64,000 bases of DNA from Cryobacterium levicorallinum (GTDB lineage Bacteria; Actinomycetota; Actinomycetes; Actinomycetales; Microbacteriaceae), in assembly GCF_004402405.1 (NCBI RefSeq), contig NZ_SOFE01000004.1, forward strand, positions 1-64,000, given 5' to 3'. Below the pieces are notes generated by a model, which did no database searches, was not told the origin of the DNA, and saw nothing but the letters and a program-made list of their open reading frames with translations. Shown here one piece after another: positions 1 to 6,860 of the stretch. Every line of letters starts with the position of its first letter. The first letter of the stretch is position 1. Both the position numbers and the translations under genes were made by a program.

Positions 1-1
1 C

Positions 2-79
2 TCGATCGGGCACGTCACGCCTGTGGACTTCGAGCTGCAATACTCGTCACAGGCCGCAGAGATTCAACTCGCCGCTTAA
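2..79 (+). CDS. IS3-family transposase, C-terminal end (5' end outside window)
   Basis: The first 26 codons of frame 2 read SIGHVTPVDFELQYSS and end in TAA. This resembles the tail that follows the last integrase-core helix in OrfB transposases of the IS3 family, where an I-G-x-V-x-P-V-x-F/Y-E stretch is common. Only the tail is visible, so subgroup and intactness cannot be judged. It sits just outside the leftmost tRNA fragment, in what looks like a neighbouring integrated element. Confidence 0.6.
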   Translation, partial: SIGHVTPVDFELQYSSQAAEIQLAA

Positions 80-254
80 CCCGTGTCCACTCTCCGGGGT
101 CAAGGCCAGATCGCTTTCGAGGAGTCTGGATAGCGCCGCGAGAGTTCTGGTTGATGTCATGTCCACCCACCAACCAGGCGGATATTTCAGTCAATGAATC
201 GGCCGGCCGTCGCGCCCCACCAGTTCGACGCCACGCCGAATCCAGAAAAACAGG

Positions 255-280
255 AATGTGGGCAAAGTGTGGGCAAAATC
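255..280 (+). repeat. TGTGGGCAAA repeat pair, candidate integrase arm sites (copy 1)
   Basis: Two adjacent TGTGGGCAAA-like decamers. The same double motif occurs at 494-515 and 4281-4303. This copy ends about 68 bp left of the tRNA fragment at 348, nearly the same spacing as copy 3 has to the intact tRNA (about 62 bp). Repeated short motifs at fixed distance from a tRNA-derived core resemble arm-type binding sites of tyrosine integrases; that role is inferred. Confidence 0.45.
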
Positions 281-347
281 GTCAAGTTCGGTGAGACGTT
301 TCGCCGAGATCGGTCGAAGAATCGACAGGGACAAGCATTTTTAATGG

Positions 348-392
348 AGCCGCCTGTCAGAATCGAACTGACGACCTTCTCATTACGAGTGA
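348..392 (-). other. att-like site: 45-nt duplicate of tRNA-Thr 3' half
   Basis: These 45 bases are identical, in the same orientation, to 4365-4409, the 3' half of the intact tRNA-Thr from the anticodon loop to the discriminator base. After GAGTGA the match stops, so there is no 5' half and this cannot be a working tRNA. A duplicated tRNA 3' end is the usual scar of tyrosine-integrase insertion. It marks the left boundary of a roughly 4-kb element ending at 4365. Confidence 0.8.
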
Positions 393-493
393 CCGATGGG
401 TGCCCGGAAACACGCCTCACGGTGTCAAAATCGTTGATTTTACGGGCTTTTTGGGCTTCACGTGATCACCGAAAACAGCATCATTTCAGTTCA

Positions 494-515
494 AATGTGG
501 GCAAATTGTGGGCAA
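494..515 (+). repeat. TGTGGGCAAA repeat pair, candidate integrase arm sites (copy 2)
   Basis: Double TGTGGGCAAA-like motif, almost identical to copies 1 and 3, located about 100 bp inside the left att-like repeat. Its position on the element side fits the second arm of an attachment site. The surrounding 393-786 stretch shows no convincing gene. Confidence 0.4.
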
Positions 516-693
516 GAAAATGATCCATTCACTCGAAAAATTGTGACGTATCAGGACGCCTCTGACAGTTCACTTATCGGGACCCAACACCACATAAGGG
601 TCAGAGAGCTGTTGAGTCATACGGGTCAGTGATGTCCTGACAGATCTCCTTGCGACCATACGCTGGCAGAATCCGCGACAATGGGGGCGTTGT

Positions 694-707
694 CGTTGTC
701 GACAACG
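694..707. promoter_or_regulatory. 14-bp palindrome upstream of the ECF sigma gene
   Basis: CGTTGTCGACAACG is a perfect palindrome about 80 bp before the ECF sigma start at 787. It could be an operator for the sigma/anti-sigma operon. No -35/-10 pair can be assigned with confidence, so this is only a candidate site. Confidence 0.25.
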
Positions 708-786
708 ATCCCTCTGCCGCAGGTGTCGGCAGCTCGCCACCCAGAGCGAGGGCGAGACGATTTCACCGCTCAGGACACTCCTCAAT

Positions 787-1416
787 ATGACCTCGAAATC
801 TGAACCAGCGGACCTGCTCATTTCGATGCCGTCCCCAGCCGATGTCAGTAGCTGCGCCGTTTCTGATCTGGCGCATCTCACCCAGGTTCAGGGCGGTGAT
901 CGCAAGGCGTTTGTCGTGCTGTACAACTGCCACGTCCGGGCGGTGTATTGGTTCGCGCTCAAAATGGTTCGGTCTATCGCGGACGCGGAAGACATCACCC
1001 AGGACACGTTTGTCATCGCCTGGAGCAAACGGCATGCGATCAGGCCCGTGGACCAGTCCGTTTTGCCGTGGCTTCTCGTGACCGCCCGCTACCTCGGAAA
1101 CAATCGCATCCGCAGCCGCGCTCGCGACGACCATCACCGCACTGACAGTGATCTCTCGAATTTTCCCGACCCCCAGCACCGTTCGGTCCACGACGAAGTG
1201 CAGAGCCGGATGTTGTTGGACGCGATCGACCACGCCGTCGGCCAACTCTCCGAGACGGACCAAACCCTCTACTACCTCTGCATTGACGAAGGCCTGAGCT
1301 ATGAGCAGGCGGCACGCGCGCTGGGGACGTCCCATGGCGCCGTTCGAAACAGGCTCGCTCGGGTCCGCATCACTCTCCGAGGCAAACTCTCCGCACAGAA
1401 AGAAGCGCTCTCATGA
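787..1416 (+). CDS. RNA polymerase sigma factor, ECF subfamily
   Basis: This 209-aa protein has ECF sigma architecture. A region-2 segment at roughly 40-85 contains FALKMVRSIADAEDITQDTF, matching the A-E-D-x-x-Q-x-x-F signature that contacts core polymerase and the -10 element. A region-4 helix-turn-helix lies at roughly 150-200 (LSYEQAARALGTSHGAVRNR), which would read the -35 element. There is an N-terminal extension of about 35 residues. Its stop overlaps the start of the next gene by four bases (ATGA), so the two are translationally coupled, as is usual for ECF factors and their anti-sigma partners. It lies inside the tRNA-Thr island and is therefore accessory. The target regulon is unknown. 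Confidence 0.85.
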   Translation: MTSKSEPADLLISMPSPADVSSCAVSDLAHLTQVQGGDRKAFVVLYNCHVRAVYWFALKMVRSIADAEDITQDTFVIAWSKRHAIRPVDQSVLPWLLVTARYLGNNRIRSRARDDHHRTDSDLSNFPDPQHRSVHDEVQSRMLLDAIDHAVGQLSETDQTLYYLCIDEGLSYEQAARALGTSHGAVRNRLARVRITLRGKLSAQKEALS

Positions 1417-2501
1417 TCACGACAATTGGTCCATCGGAAACTCAAATCAAGCGGATGCGGGACGACATCGTCAGCAGAATGAGTGAATCGGTGCCGACTC
1501 TCGAACACGCAACAGCCCTGCGCCAGTTCATCGGGGCACCAGCACCTGAGCAACTCGTGCGTGCACCTCGAGAATTTCCACACAACGTGCGGCAGCTGCC
1601 TAAACGATCCGCCCGAACGCGTCGCGTCTCCGCACTATCGCTCGCCGCGGCAGCCCTGGTCGCCATAGCCATTCTGGGAAATGCCTTCGGATGGGGACCA
1701 AACGGGGGTGCATCCGCCGAAGCCTCCAACTTGCTTGAGCAAACGGCCGTCGCAACGATTCAGACGTCGGACCCGGTGGTCGCGCCCGGGCAGTTCCTCC
1801 AGATCAGCACTCAGGCGGTCTTCGTTACCTACGCTGTCGGGCCCAACGATGATCCCAAGAATCTGGCCAGCCGATCGGTCTTCTTGACCCCCTCCGCGAG
1901 CACTCTGTACATACCGGCGGATAGATCCGGCCAGTGGGTCTGGGAGCGCACCGCCCTCAAGCCCGACATCTTCTTCAGCGAGAAGGCCAGGGAGTACGCG
2001 CTTAACAGCTGGGCGCAGCTCAGCCCCGCCGAGCGCACAGAGATCGCCCGAGCCGCGGGCGGCAATTTCGATGGATCACCCTGGACCGCTGAGGACCTTG
2101 CAGCTATGCCCAGCGACCCCGCCGCTTTGCTGTCCTACTTTTATATGACCTCCGTAGGCGGGTCGAACTCACCCGAGGAAGACGCGCTGTCCCGAATCTC
2201 CGATGTCCTTCGATCCGGGCTGGCACCGGCCGAATTGCGCGCAGCGCTCTACCGGGCCATCGCAATGATTCCCGACGTCACAATCGTCGAACGCTCCGCC
2301 ACGCTCAACGGACAGGTTGGCGTAGCCATCGGGCGGCAGGACCCGACGCGTGACTTCAGACAGGACCTCATCATCAACCCCGCCACCGGACTATTGATTG
2401 GCGAACGCCAAGTGCAGGTCACAGCCGACGCCAACGTGCCGGCGAACACCGTCATCGGCTGGACCTCGGTCACGACCACCGTCGTCGATTCCACGCCGTA
2501 G
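1413..2501 (+). CDS. Anti-sigma-like membrane protein coupled to ECF sigma (CU044_5270-like)
   Basis: This 362-aa protein has an N-terminal cytosolic region of about 75 residues, one membrane segment at roughly 78-97 (LSLAAAALVAIAILGNAFGW), and a large extracytoplasmic domain of about 260 residues. Its start codon overlaps the sigma factor stop. The layout and exterior domain resemble actinobacterial CU044_5270-type proteins found beside ECF sigma factors, so an anti-sigma or signal-sensing role is likely but inferred. I see no zinc-binding HxxxCxxC motif of the classical ZAS type in the N-terminus. The gene ends about 40 bp before a hairpin at 2545-2581. Confidence 0.65.
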   Translation: MITTIGPSETQIKRMRDDIVSRMSESVPTLEHATALRQFIGAPAPEQLVRAPREFPHNVRQLPKRSARTRRVSALSLAAAALVAIAILGNAFGWGPNGGASAEASNLLEQTAVATIQTSDPVVAPGQFLQISTQAVFVTYAVGPNDDPKNLASRSVFLTPSASTLYIPADRSGQWVWERTALKPDIFFSEKAREYALNSWAQLSPAERTEIARAAGGNFDGSPWTAEDLAAMPSDPAALLSYFYMTSVGGSNSPEEDALSRISDVLRSGLAPAELRAALYRAIAMIPDVTIVERSATLNGQVGVAIGRQDPTRDFRQDLIINPATGLLIGERQVQVTADANVPANTVIGWTSVTTTVVDSTP

Positions 2502-2544
2502 CCGTTCTAAACGACGCCTATCAGCTACTAGAGAGGCATGGAAC

Positions 2545-2581
2545 ATGCACTACGGCGCGTCGATGACAGGCCGTAGTGCAT
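2545..2581 (+). terminator. Hairpin downstream of the sigma/anti-sigma operon
   Basis: A perfect 12-bp inverted repeat (ATGCACTACGGC / GCCGTAGTGCAT) separated by 13 nt, 44 bp after the operon stop. The following TTCTC tract is only weakly T-rich, so it is a plausible but not textbook terminator. Confidence 0.5.
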
Positions 2582-2740
2582 TTCTCAAGTTGGATGGTGC
2601 CTAACCCGTTGGGGTCAGAGGACTGAGAACCACCGGTCGTAGCTGCATGACCTCAGGGCCTGGATGGCGATTGCCATTGTGGGCACCCGCCTCGACACGA
2701 CTGGAGACTGCCTTGGGTTCTTCGACCGACCCTCGCCCGG

Positions 2741-3061
2741 TCATTCGGCGAGTCGCTGCGTCCAGTAACCGGGGCGACGAGACTCGTGAGCATAGGCAAG
2801 CACGAATATCCCATCCCCTCCGACGACGTAGACCAGGTTGTACGGAAACTTGCCGAGATGCCATGAGCGCACAATGGGCTCGCGCTGCCGACCCCGGAAT
2901 GGCGACGCCGCATCCGGCCATTGAAGGATCAATTCAGCAGCGGCCTCTGCTGCATCTGCGAACTCGTCGCCGAGTTTGCCGTGATCGATGGCCGAGTAGC
3001 GTTCGTGAGCATCCAGAAACTCGTCACGAGCGTCCGGATGCTCGCGCCAATCGAGAGTCAC
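2741..3061 (-). CDS. ParE/RelE-superfamily toxin
   Basis: This 106-aa protein has the compact ParE/RelE fold signature. A helical N-terminal half contains EFLDAHERYSAIDHGKLGDEF, followed by a strand-rich C-terminal half (PYNLVYVVGGDGIFVLAYAHESRRPGYW) with the conserved FPYxLVY and IxVLAxAH pattern. Its start overlaps the stop of the upstream antitoxin gene (ATGA at 3058-3061), the standard order antitoxin then toxin. Whether it poisons gyrase (ParE) or cleaves mRNA (RelE) cannot be told from sequence alone. Its position between island genes and IS remnants fits an element-stabilising role. Confidence 0.8.
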   Translation of the reverse strand: MTLDWREHPDARDEFLDAHERYSAIDHGKLGDEFADAAEAAAELILQWPDAASPFRGRQREPIVRSWHLGKFPYNLVYVVGGDGIFVLAYAHESRRPGYWTQRLAE

Positions 3062-3318
3062 CGGCGCCGTAAGGCCGATCGTGCCCGCGCGATGGCGATG
3101 GTCTCCCGGCCGCTGACCGACTCGACCTTGCCGCTGATGAGTTCGTCAAGTCGGCGGTCGATCACCTCGCCCCAAGCGTCGTCAATCGCAGCCTGGTCTG
3201 CCTCATCGACCTGCTGAAGAGCGAGCGCGGCAATCTCGCGCTCGTCAGCATCGAGGGCCTTACCTGCCGCGATGTAAGCCGAAAGCTTCGGTGTCATCTG
3301 GCCAGTGTACGACGGCAT
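3058..3318 (-). CDS. Antitoxin, addiction-module type
   Basis: An acidic, helix-rich protein of 86 aa (79 aa if the second ATG at 3297 is used; neither start has a strong Shine-Dalgarno). It contains the ALQQVDEADQAAIDDAWGEVIDRRLDEL segment typical of small addiction-module antitoxins paired with ParE/RelE-type toxins, in which W-x-x-E-I-x-R-R is a recurrent pattern. The gene lies directly upstream of the toxin with a four-base overlap. Such antitoxins usually bind the toxin and repress their own promoter; no operator is obvious in the 3319-3546 gap. Confidence 0.75.
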   Translation of the reverse strand: MPSYTGQMTPKLSAYIAAGKALDADEREIAALALQQVDEADQAAIDDAWGEVIDRRLDELISGKVESVSGRETIAIARARSALRRR

Positions 3319-3546
3319 GCTGACATCAGCCAGTGTCCGAATTTACCGCCCGTGTCGGCGCTGGGCCGCAGCCCGACGCGTCTCGTTAGGAAGAGTGGCG
3401 GACTCGTCAGGCAATCACTGGAGTCACTGGACGTTCCAGAGCCGACTCCGCCGCCCAAGTCTCCGACCACGGGATTCACCGAGCACGAGACGTCCGTAAG
3501 GGGATGCGCCCGTCAAGTTATTGAGACAATCTGATTGATTTTTCTT

Positions 3547-3882
3547 CTACGCTGCAGCCGTTTGGCGGGCGTCGCGGTGAGCGGCCAACGCGACCGCAGG
3601 TTGGAGCCCTCCGTTGCGTGAATGAGGGCGCCGCCGGTTGTACCAAGATTCGATAAATTCCATCACGGCGGTCCTCGCGGCGAGGTGGTTCTCGAACTCG
3701 TGCTGGTAATACATTTCGGTCTTCAAATGCGAGAAGAAACTTTCCGCCACCGCGTTGTCCCAACACAGACGGACGGCTCCCATCGACTGCGTGACCTGGT
3801 TCGCGGCGCACCACTTTTGGAACAGGCTCGACGTATATTGCGTGCCACGGTCGGAGTTAAGCCGAATTCGGCTTAACTCCGA
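3547..3882 (-). pseudogene. IS3-family transposase C-terminal fragment A
   Basis: Read on the minus strand, this contains the second catalytic Asp region (RLNSDRGTQYTSSLFQ) and the Glu region (WDNAVAESFFSHLKTE) of the DDE integrase core, followed by SWYNRRRPHS and a normal stop. The N-terminal half with the first Asp and the OrfA partner are missing. At its 5' side the sequence changes abruptly, at the palindrome 3851-3882, into the antisense of another transposase. It is therefore a dead remnant, although the frame stays open to 3999. Confidence 0.85.
3851..3882. repeat. 32-bp perfect palindrome at the junction of two inverted IS fragments
   Basis: The sequence centred on GCCGAATTCGGC reads the same on both strands over 32 bp. 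It encodes the same ELSRIRLNSD peptide in fragment A (minus strand) and fragment B (plus strand). This is the exact point where two inverted IS3 transposase copies are joined. It may have arisen by an inverted deletion or recombination between related ISs. Confidence 0.8.
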
Positions 3883-4228
3883 TGCGAGATCACAGTGTAC
3901 GTCCATCAAATTCACAGAAACCGTCGTTCTTGAGGGACTCGTGGCCTCGATCGGGACGGTCGGAGACGCGTACGATAACGCGGCCGCAGAGACCGTCATG
4001 GGGCTCTACAAGAACGAGGCCGTCGCGAAGAATTCCCCCTTCCATACGGGCCCGCTGAAGACCCTCGCCGACGTCGAAGAACTCACCTTCGACTGGATCG
4101 ATTGGTACAACAATCGGCGCCTCCACAGCTCCCTCGGGAAAATGCCGCCCGAGGAATATGAAAGCAACTACTGCGCTGAAACGAACGGCCCGATAAATAT
4201 CGAAGCCGCCCACAGAATGGCGGCATGA
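3851..4228 (+). pseudogene. IS3-family transposase C-terminal fragment B
   Basis: The plus-strand frame reads SD-ARSQCTSIKFTETVVLEG, then YDNAAAETVMGLYKNE and the WIDWYNNRRLHSSLG box. This is the C-terminal third of an IS3-family OrfB. The usual DxGSQYTS around the catalytic Asp is altered (ARSQC), and everything upstream is the antisense of fragment A, so it is a pseudogene. Fragment B differs in sequence from fragment A, so they come from two different IS types. An IS3-like terminal sequence (GGTTCA...CGCCCTCAA) follows at about 4240-4262. Confidence 0.85.
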
Positions 4229-4280
4229 AAACCGTTACGGTTCAGTTGCAGGCGCCCTCAATAACCGTGCACTTAAAACA

Positions 4281-4303
4281 AATGTGGGCAAATTGTGGGC
4301 AAA
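4281..4303 (+). repeat. TGTGGGCAAA repeat pair, candidate integrase arm sites (copy 3)
   Basis: Near-identical to the motif at 494-515. It lies about 62 bp from the tRNA-Thr 3' end, mirroring copy 1 relative to the tRNA fragment. Candidate integrase arm site; function inferred. Confidence 0.4.
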
Positions 4304-4364
4304 TTCGGCAAAACGTACCGTTGAGAGGGTTTTAGAAACAAACTCTGACCAGGAGTTTTAGTGG

Positions 4365-4437
4365 AGCCGCCTGTCAGAATCGAACTGACGACCTTCTCAT
4401 TACGAGTGAGATGCTCTACCAACTGAGCTAAGGCGGC
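4365..4437 (-). tRNA. tRNA-Thr(CGT)
   Basis: The 73-nt minus-strand sequence GCCGCCTTAGCTCAGTTGG... folds as a cloverleaf. The acceptor stem pairs GCCGCCT with AGGCGGC, the anticodon loop CTCGTAA gives anticodon CGT, and the T arm carries GTTCGATTC. It would read ACG threonine codons. Its 3' half is the attachment target of the element to its left, and the duplication has kept the gene intact. Confidence 0.93.
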
Positions 4438-4483
4438 GTTACCAGATCACCTCGAAAAGCAGTCGGTGACACAGCAGCCAAGC

Positions 4484-5122
4484 CTAGTCGTTTCTACGAG
4501 TGATTCTGTACACCTCGGCGAATGAGGCGTTCACGCACTCCGAAAGCGGGGCCACATCGTCGCCTTCCGCCCAGACCCGCCAGGCATGACGGATCGCCGC
4601 GACGGCTACGAGCGTGAACAACAGGGCCCGCTGATTCAGCTCGGCCGGGTCCTCGGCTCGCTCCGGGGCATCCGCTCTGAAACGGCGCTCGATAATCTGC
4701 TGCAGCTGGTCCTCGAAGTCGCGCAGGGTCGCCATGCGCATACCGAACAGGTAGGCGTTCTCCTTCATAATCGTGCGGCGCAGTTGGTGAATCTCCCGGT
4801 CGGCCTCGGTGCGCTGCAGACTCTTGGCGAGCAGCAGGGCCAGATCGGCGAGCACGTCGCTGCTCGGGCCAGCCGCGACAAAGATTTCTATATCTTCAGC
4901 GGATGCCATTCCGGGCGCGTCCCCAATTAGGGCGGCGTCTTTCGAAGGGAAATAGTTGAAAAAGGTGCGCGGCGAGATATTGGCGAGGCGGCTGATGTCC
5001 TCGACCGTGACGTGCTCAATGCCGCGCTCGCGGGACAGGGTCAGCACGGCGTGTTGGATGGCTCGCCGGGTGGCGAGGCGCTTGCGCTCACGCAGGCCCG
5101 GCTGTTCCGTTTCGATCGACAT
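4484..5122 (-). CDS. TetR/AcrR-family transcriptional regulator
   Basis: A 212-aa regulator. The N-terminal TetR helix-turn-helix at roughly 12-60 contains RRAIQHAVLTLSRERGIEHVTVEDISRLA followed by ISPRTFFNYFPSKDAAL, a close match to the TetR DNA-binding pattern. The C-terminal 150 residues are the variable ligand/dimer domain. It lies 39 bp downstream of the aminopeptidase-like lipoprotein gene on the same strand, so the two may be co-transcribed, but no operator is evident. The ligand is unknown. Confidence 0.85.
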   Translation of the reverse strand: MSIETEQPGLRERKRLATRRAIQHAVLTLSRERGIEHVTVEDISRLANISPRTFFNYFPSKDAALIGDAPGMASAEDIEIFVAAGPSSDVLADLALLLAKSLQRTEADREIHQLRRTIMKENAYLFGMRMATLRDFEDQLQQIIERRFRADAPERAEDPAELNQRALLFTLVAVAAIRHAWRVWAEGDDVAPLSECVNASFAEVYRITRRND

Positions 5123-5161
5123 GCCCCAATTGTTCCACAGCGCTCGAACGCCCTTGAGTGG

Positions 5162-6697
5162 TTAGCACTGCGGGTCGGCGGCCGGCACGATTCCGTCGAC
5201 GAGATAGGAGTCGACCGCATCATTCACGCAGGAATTCGACTTGTTGTAGGCGGTGTGACCTTCACCGGTGTAGGTCACCAGGGTGCCGCTGTCGAGCTGC
5301 TCGGCCAGCTGCTGCGCCCAAACGTAAGGGGTCGCCGGGTCGTTGGTGGTGCCGACGACCAGAATCGGCGCCGCGCCCGCCGCGTGGATCTCGTCGCGTT
5401 CGCCGGTGAACGTGTAGGGCCAGTTGGCGCACCCGATGTCGCCGAAGCTCATGTACGGGCCGATCACCGGGGCAGCTTCGGCGAGTTCGGCGGCCTGGGC
5501 GCGCATCGACGCCGGGTCGGCGTTGTAGGCGTAGTCGATGCAGTTGATGGCCATGAATGACTCGGTCGAGTTGTCGGAATAGTTACCGTCGGCATCCCGG
5601 CCGTTGTAGGCGTCGGCGAACTGAAAGGCGCCGTCGGCGCTGCCGTGCATGACGGTGTCGAACATGACACTGAGCTGCGGCCACGCCGTGGCCTGATAAA
5701 GCGGATAGATGATCGCCGTGAGCAGCGCGCTCGCGCCGAGCTGACGGCCATCCGTTGCCGTGATCGGGCTCGCGTCAACCGACGCCATGAGCGCCCCGAT
5801 TGTCGTCAGAGCGTTGTCAACACTGCCCCGGAACGGGCAGTCCTCCCCCGTCACACAGTCGGCGAGGTAGGCGCGCAGCGCATTTTCAAAGCCCACCGCC
5901 TGCGTCTTGGTGACCTCGAAGTTGCTCGTCGACGGGTCGACGGCCCCGTCGAGCACGAAGCGCCCGACCTTCTCGGGAAAAAGCTCGGCATAGGTGGCGC
6001 CGAGAAAGGTGCCGTAGGAGTAGCCGAGAAAATTAAGCTCAGTATCGCCGAGGGCGGCGCGCAGTAGATCGAGGTCACGGGCGGCGCTCTGCGTGTCGAC
6101 GGTGCCGAGGAGCGGACCGGTCTCGTCGGCGCAGGCCGCTGCGAAGGCGTCGGACGAAGCTGCAAGCTGCGCGATCCAGGCATCCGTGCCGCGTTTCGCC
6201 TCGGTCAGCCCATACAGGTACTCGTCCATCTCGGCGGAGTCGTAGCAGGACACCGCCGAAGAACGGCCCACCCCGCGCGGGTCGAATCCGACGATATCGA
6301 AGCTCGCCTGCAGTTTTTTGTCGGTGGCGTAGTCGAGGGAATCCGCGACAAAATCGTAGCCGGAACCGCCGGGTCCACCGGGGTTCACCAGCAGGGAACC
6401 AATGCGATCGTTCCCGGTGGCCACGTGGCGCACGAGGGCGAGCGAGATCTCCCCGGCGGCCGGATCGCCATAGGAGAGCGGGGCGGACGCCTCCGCACAC
6501 TGCAGGCCGTCGCCACAGCCGTCCCACTGCAGCACCTGGCTGTAGAACGGGGCGAGGTCGCTGTCAACCTGTTCGCCGGTAGGCGTGGACTCGGCCGGGC
6601 CAGCATCCGTCGCAAACCAGGCGGAGCATCCGCTCAAAATAAGCGTGAGCGCCAGTGCGGCGGCCGTGGCGCTCAGTGCGCGGATACTGCGGTTCAA
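5162..6697 (-). CDS. Secreted tripeptidyl-aminopeptidase-like alpha/beta hydrolase (lipoprotein)
   Basis: This 511-aa protein starts at a TTG with GAGGAA six bases upstream. It has a lipoprotein signal peptide ending in LILSGC, so Cys23 would be lipidated. The alpha/beta-hydrolase core carries the nucleophile elbow GYSYG with Ser227. GDIGCANWP and the C-terminal PILVVGTTNDPATPYVWAQ and GEGHTAYN segments supply the expected Asp and His and match the TAP-like C-terminal domain of Streptomyces Slp/Tap exported aminopeptidases. The probable role is release of N-terminal peptides outside the cell. Substrate preference cannot be read from the sequence. Confidence 0.85.
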   Translation of the reverse strand: MNRSIRALSATAAALALTLILSGCSAWFATDAGPAESTPTGEQVDSDLAPFYSQVLQWDGCGDGLQCAEASAPLSYGDPAAGEISLALVRHVATGNDRIGSLLVNPGGPGGSGYDFVADSLDYATDKKLQASFDIVGFDPRGVGRSSAVSCYDSAEMDEYLYGLTEAKRGTDAWIAQLAASSDAFAAACADETGPLLGTVDTQSAARDLDLLRAALGDTELNFLGYSYGTFLGATYAELFPEKVGRFVLDGAVDPSTSNFEVTKTQAVGFENALRAYLADCVTGEDCPFRGSVDNALTTIGALMASVDASPITATDGRQLGASALLTAIIYPLYQATAWPQLSVMFDTVMHGSADGAFQFADAYNGRDADGNYSDNSTESFMAINCIDYAYNADPASMRAQAAELAEAAPVIGPYMSFGDIGCANWPYTFTGERDEIHAAGAAPILVVGTTNDPATPYVWAQQLAEQLDSGTLVTYTGEGHTAYNKSNSCVNDAVDSYLVDGIVPAADPQC

Positions 6698-6780
6698 CGG
6701 ATTTCCTCTTTCCTGAAGCGGATGCTGCGGCTCACGCTACCGAAAGCGGCTGGGAGTCCCTGTGGGGGACGTCGCTGTGT

Positions 6781-6860
6781 CATTGGTTTCGACGTCATTG
6801 GTTTCGACGTCACTGGTTTCGACGTCACTGGTTTCGACGTCACTGGTTTCGACGTCACTG
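6781..6860. repeat. Five 15-bp tandem repeats between holB and the aminopeptidase gene
   Basis: CAYTGGTTTCGACGT is repeated five times back to back (first two units with CATT, next three with CACT), followed by a partial CACTG. It begins at the holB stop codon and fills most of the 157-bp gap before the next start. Each unit contains the palindrome GACGTC. It is too short and lacks spacers, so it is not a CRISPR. Confidence 0.85.

Larger units (their letters stand above)
348..4437. mobile_element. Remnant integrated element at tRNA-Thr, flanked by direct repeats
   Basis: The segment is bounded by identical 45-bp tRNA 3' ends (348-392 and 4365-4409). It contains an ECF sigma/anti-sigma-like pair, a toxin-antitoxin pair and two broken IS3 transposases. 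No integrase or excisionase reading frame is left, so it appears immobile. TGTGGGCAAA repeats lie inside both ends and also outside the left end, which suggests a second element was inserted in tandem to the left. Confidence 0.65.

Noticed and set aside
348-392. Second functional tRNA-Thr gene
   Set aside because: Only the 3' half is present; the acceptor 5' strand and D arm are missing.
194-523. Plus-strand frame of 109 codons containing PPVRIELTTFSLR
   Set aside because: This peptide is the antisense translation of the tRNA-Thr 3' half duplicated here; similar phantom proteins arise wherever a tRNA is read from the opposite strand.
6781-6860. CRISPR array
   Set aside because: The 15-bp units are contiguous with no spacers and no cas genes are present.
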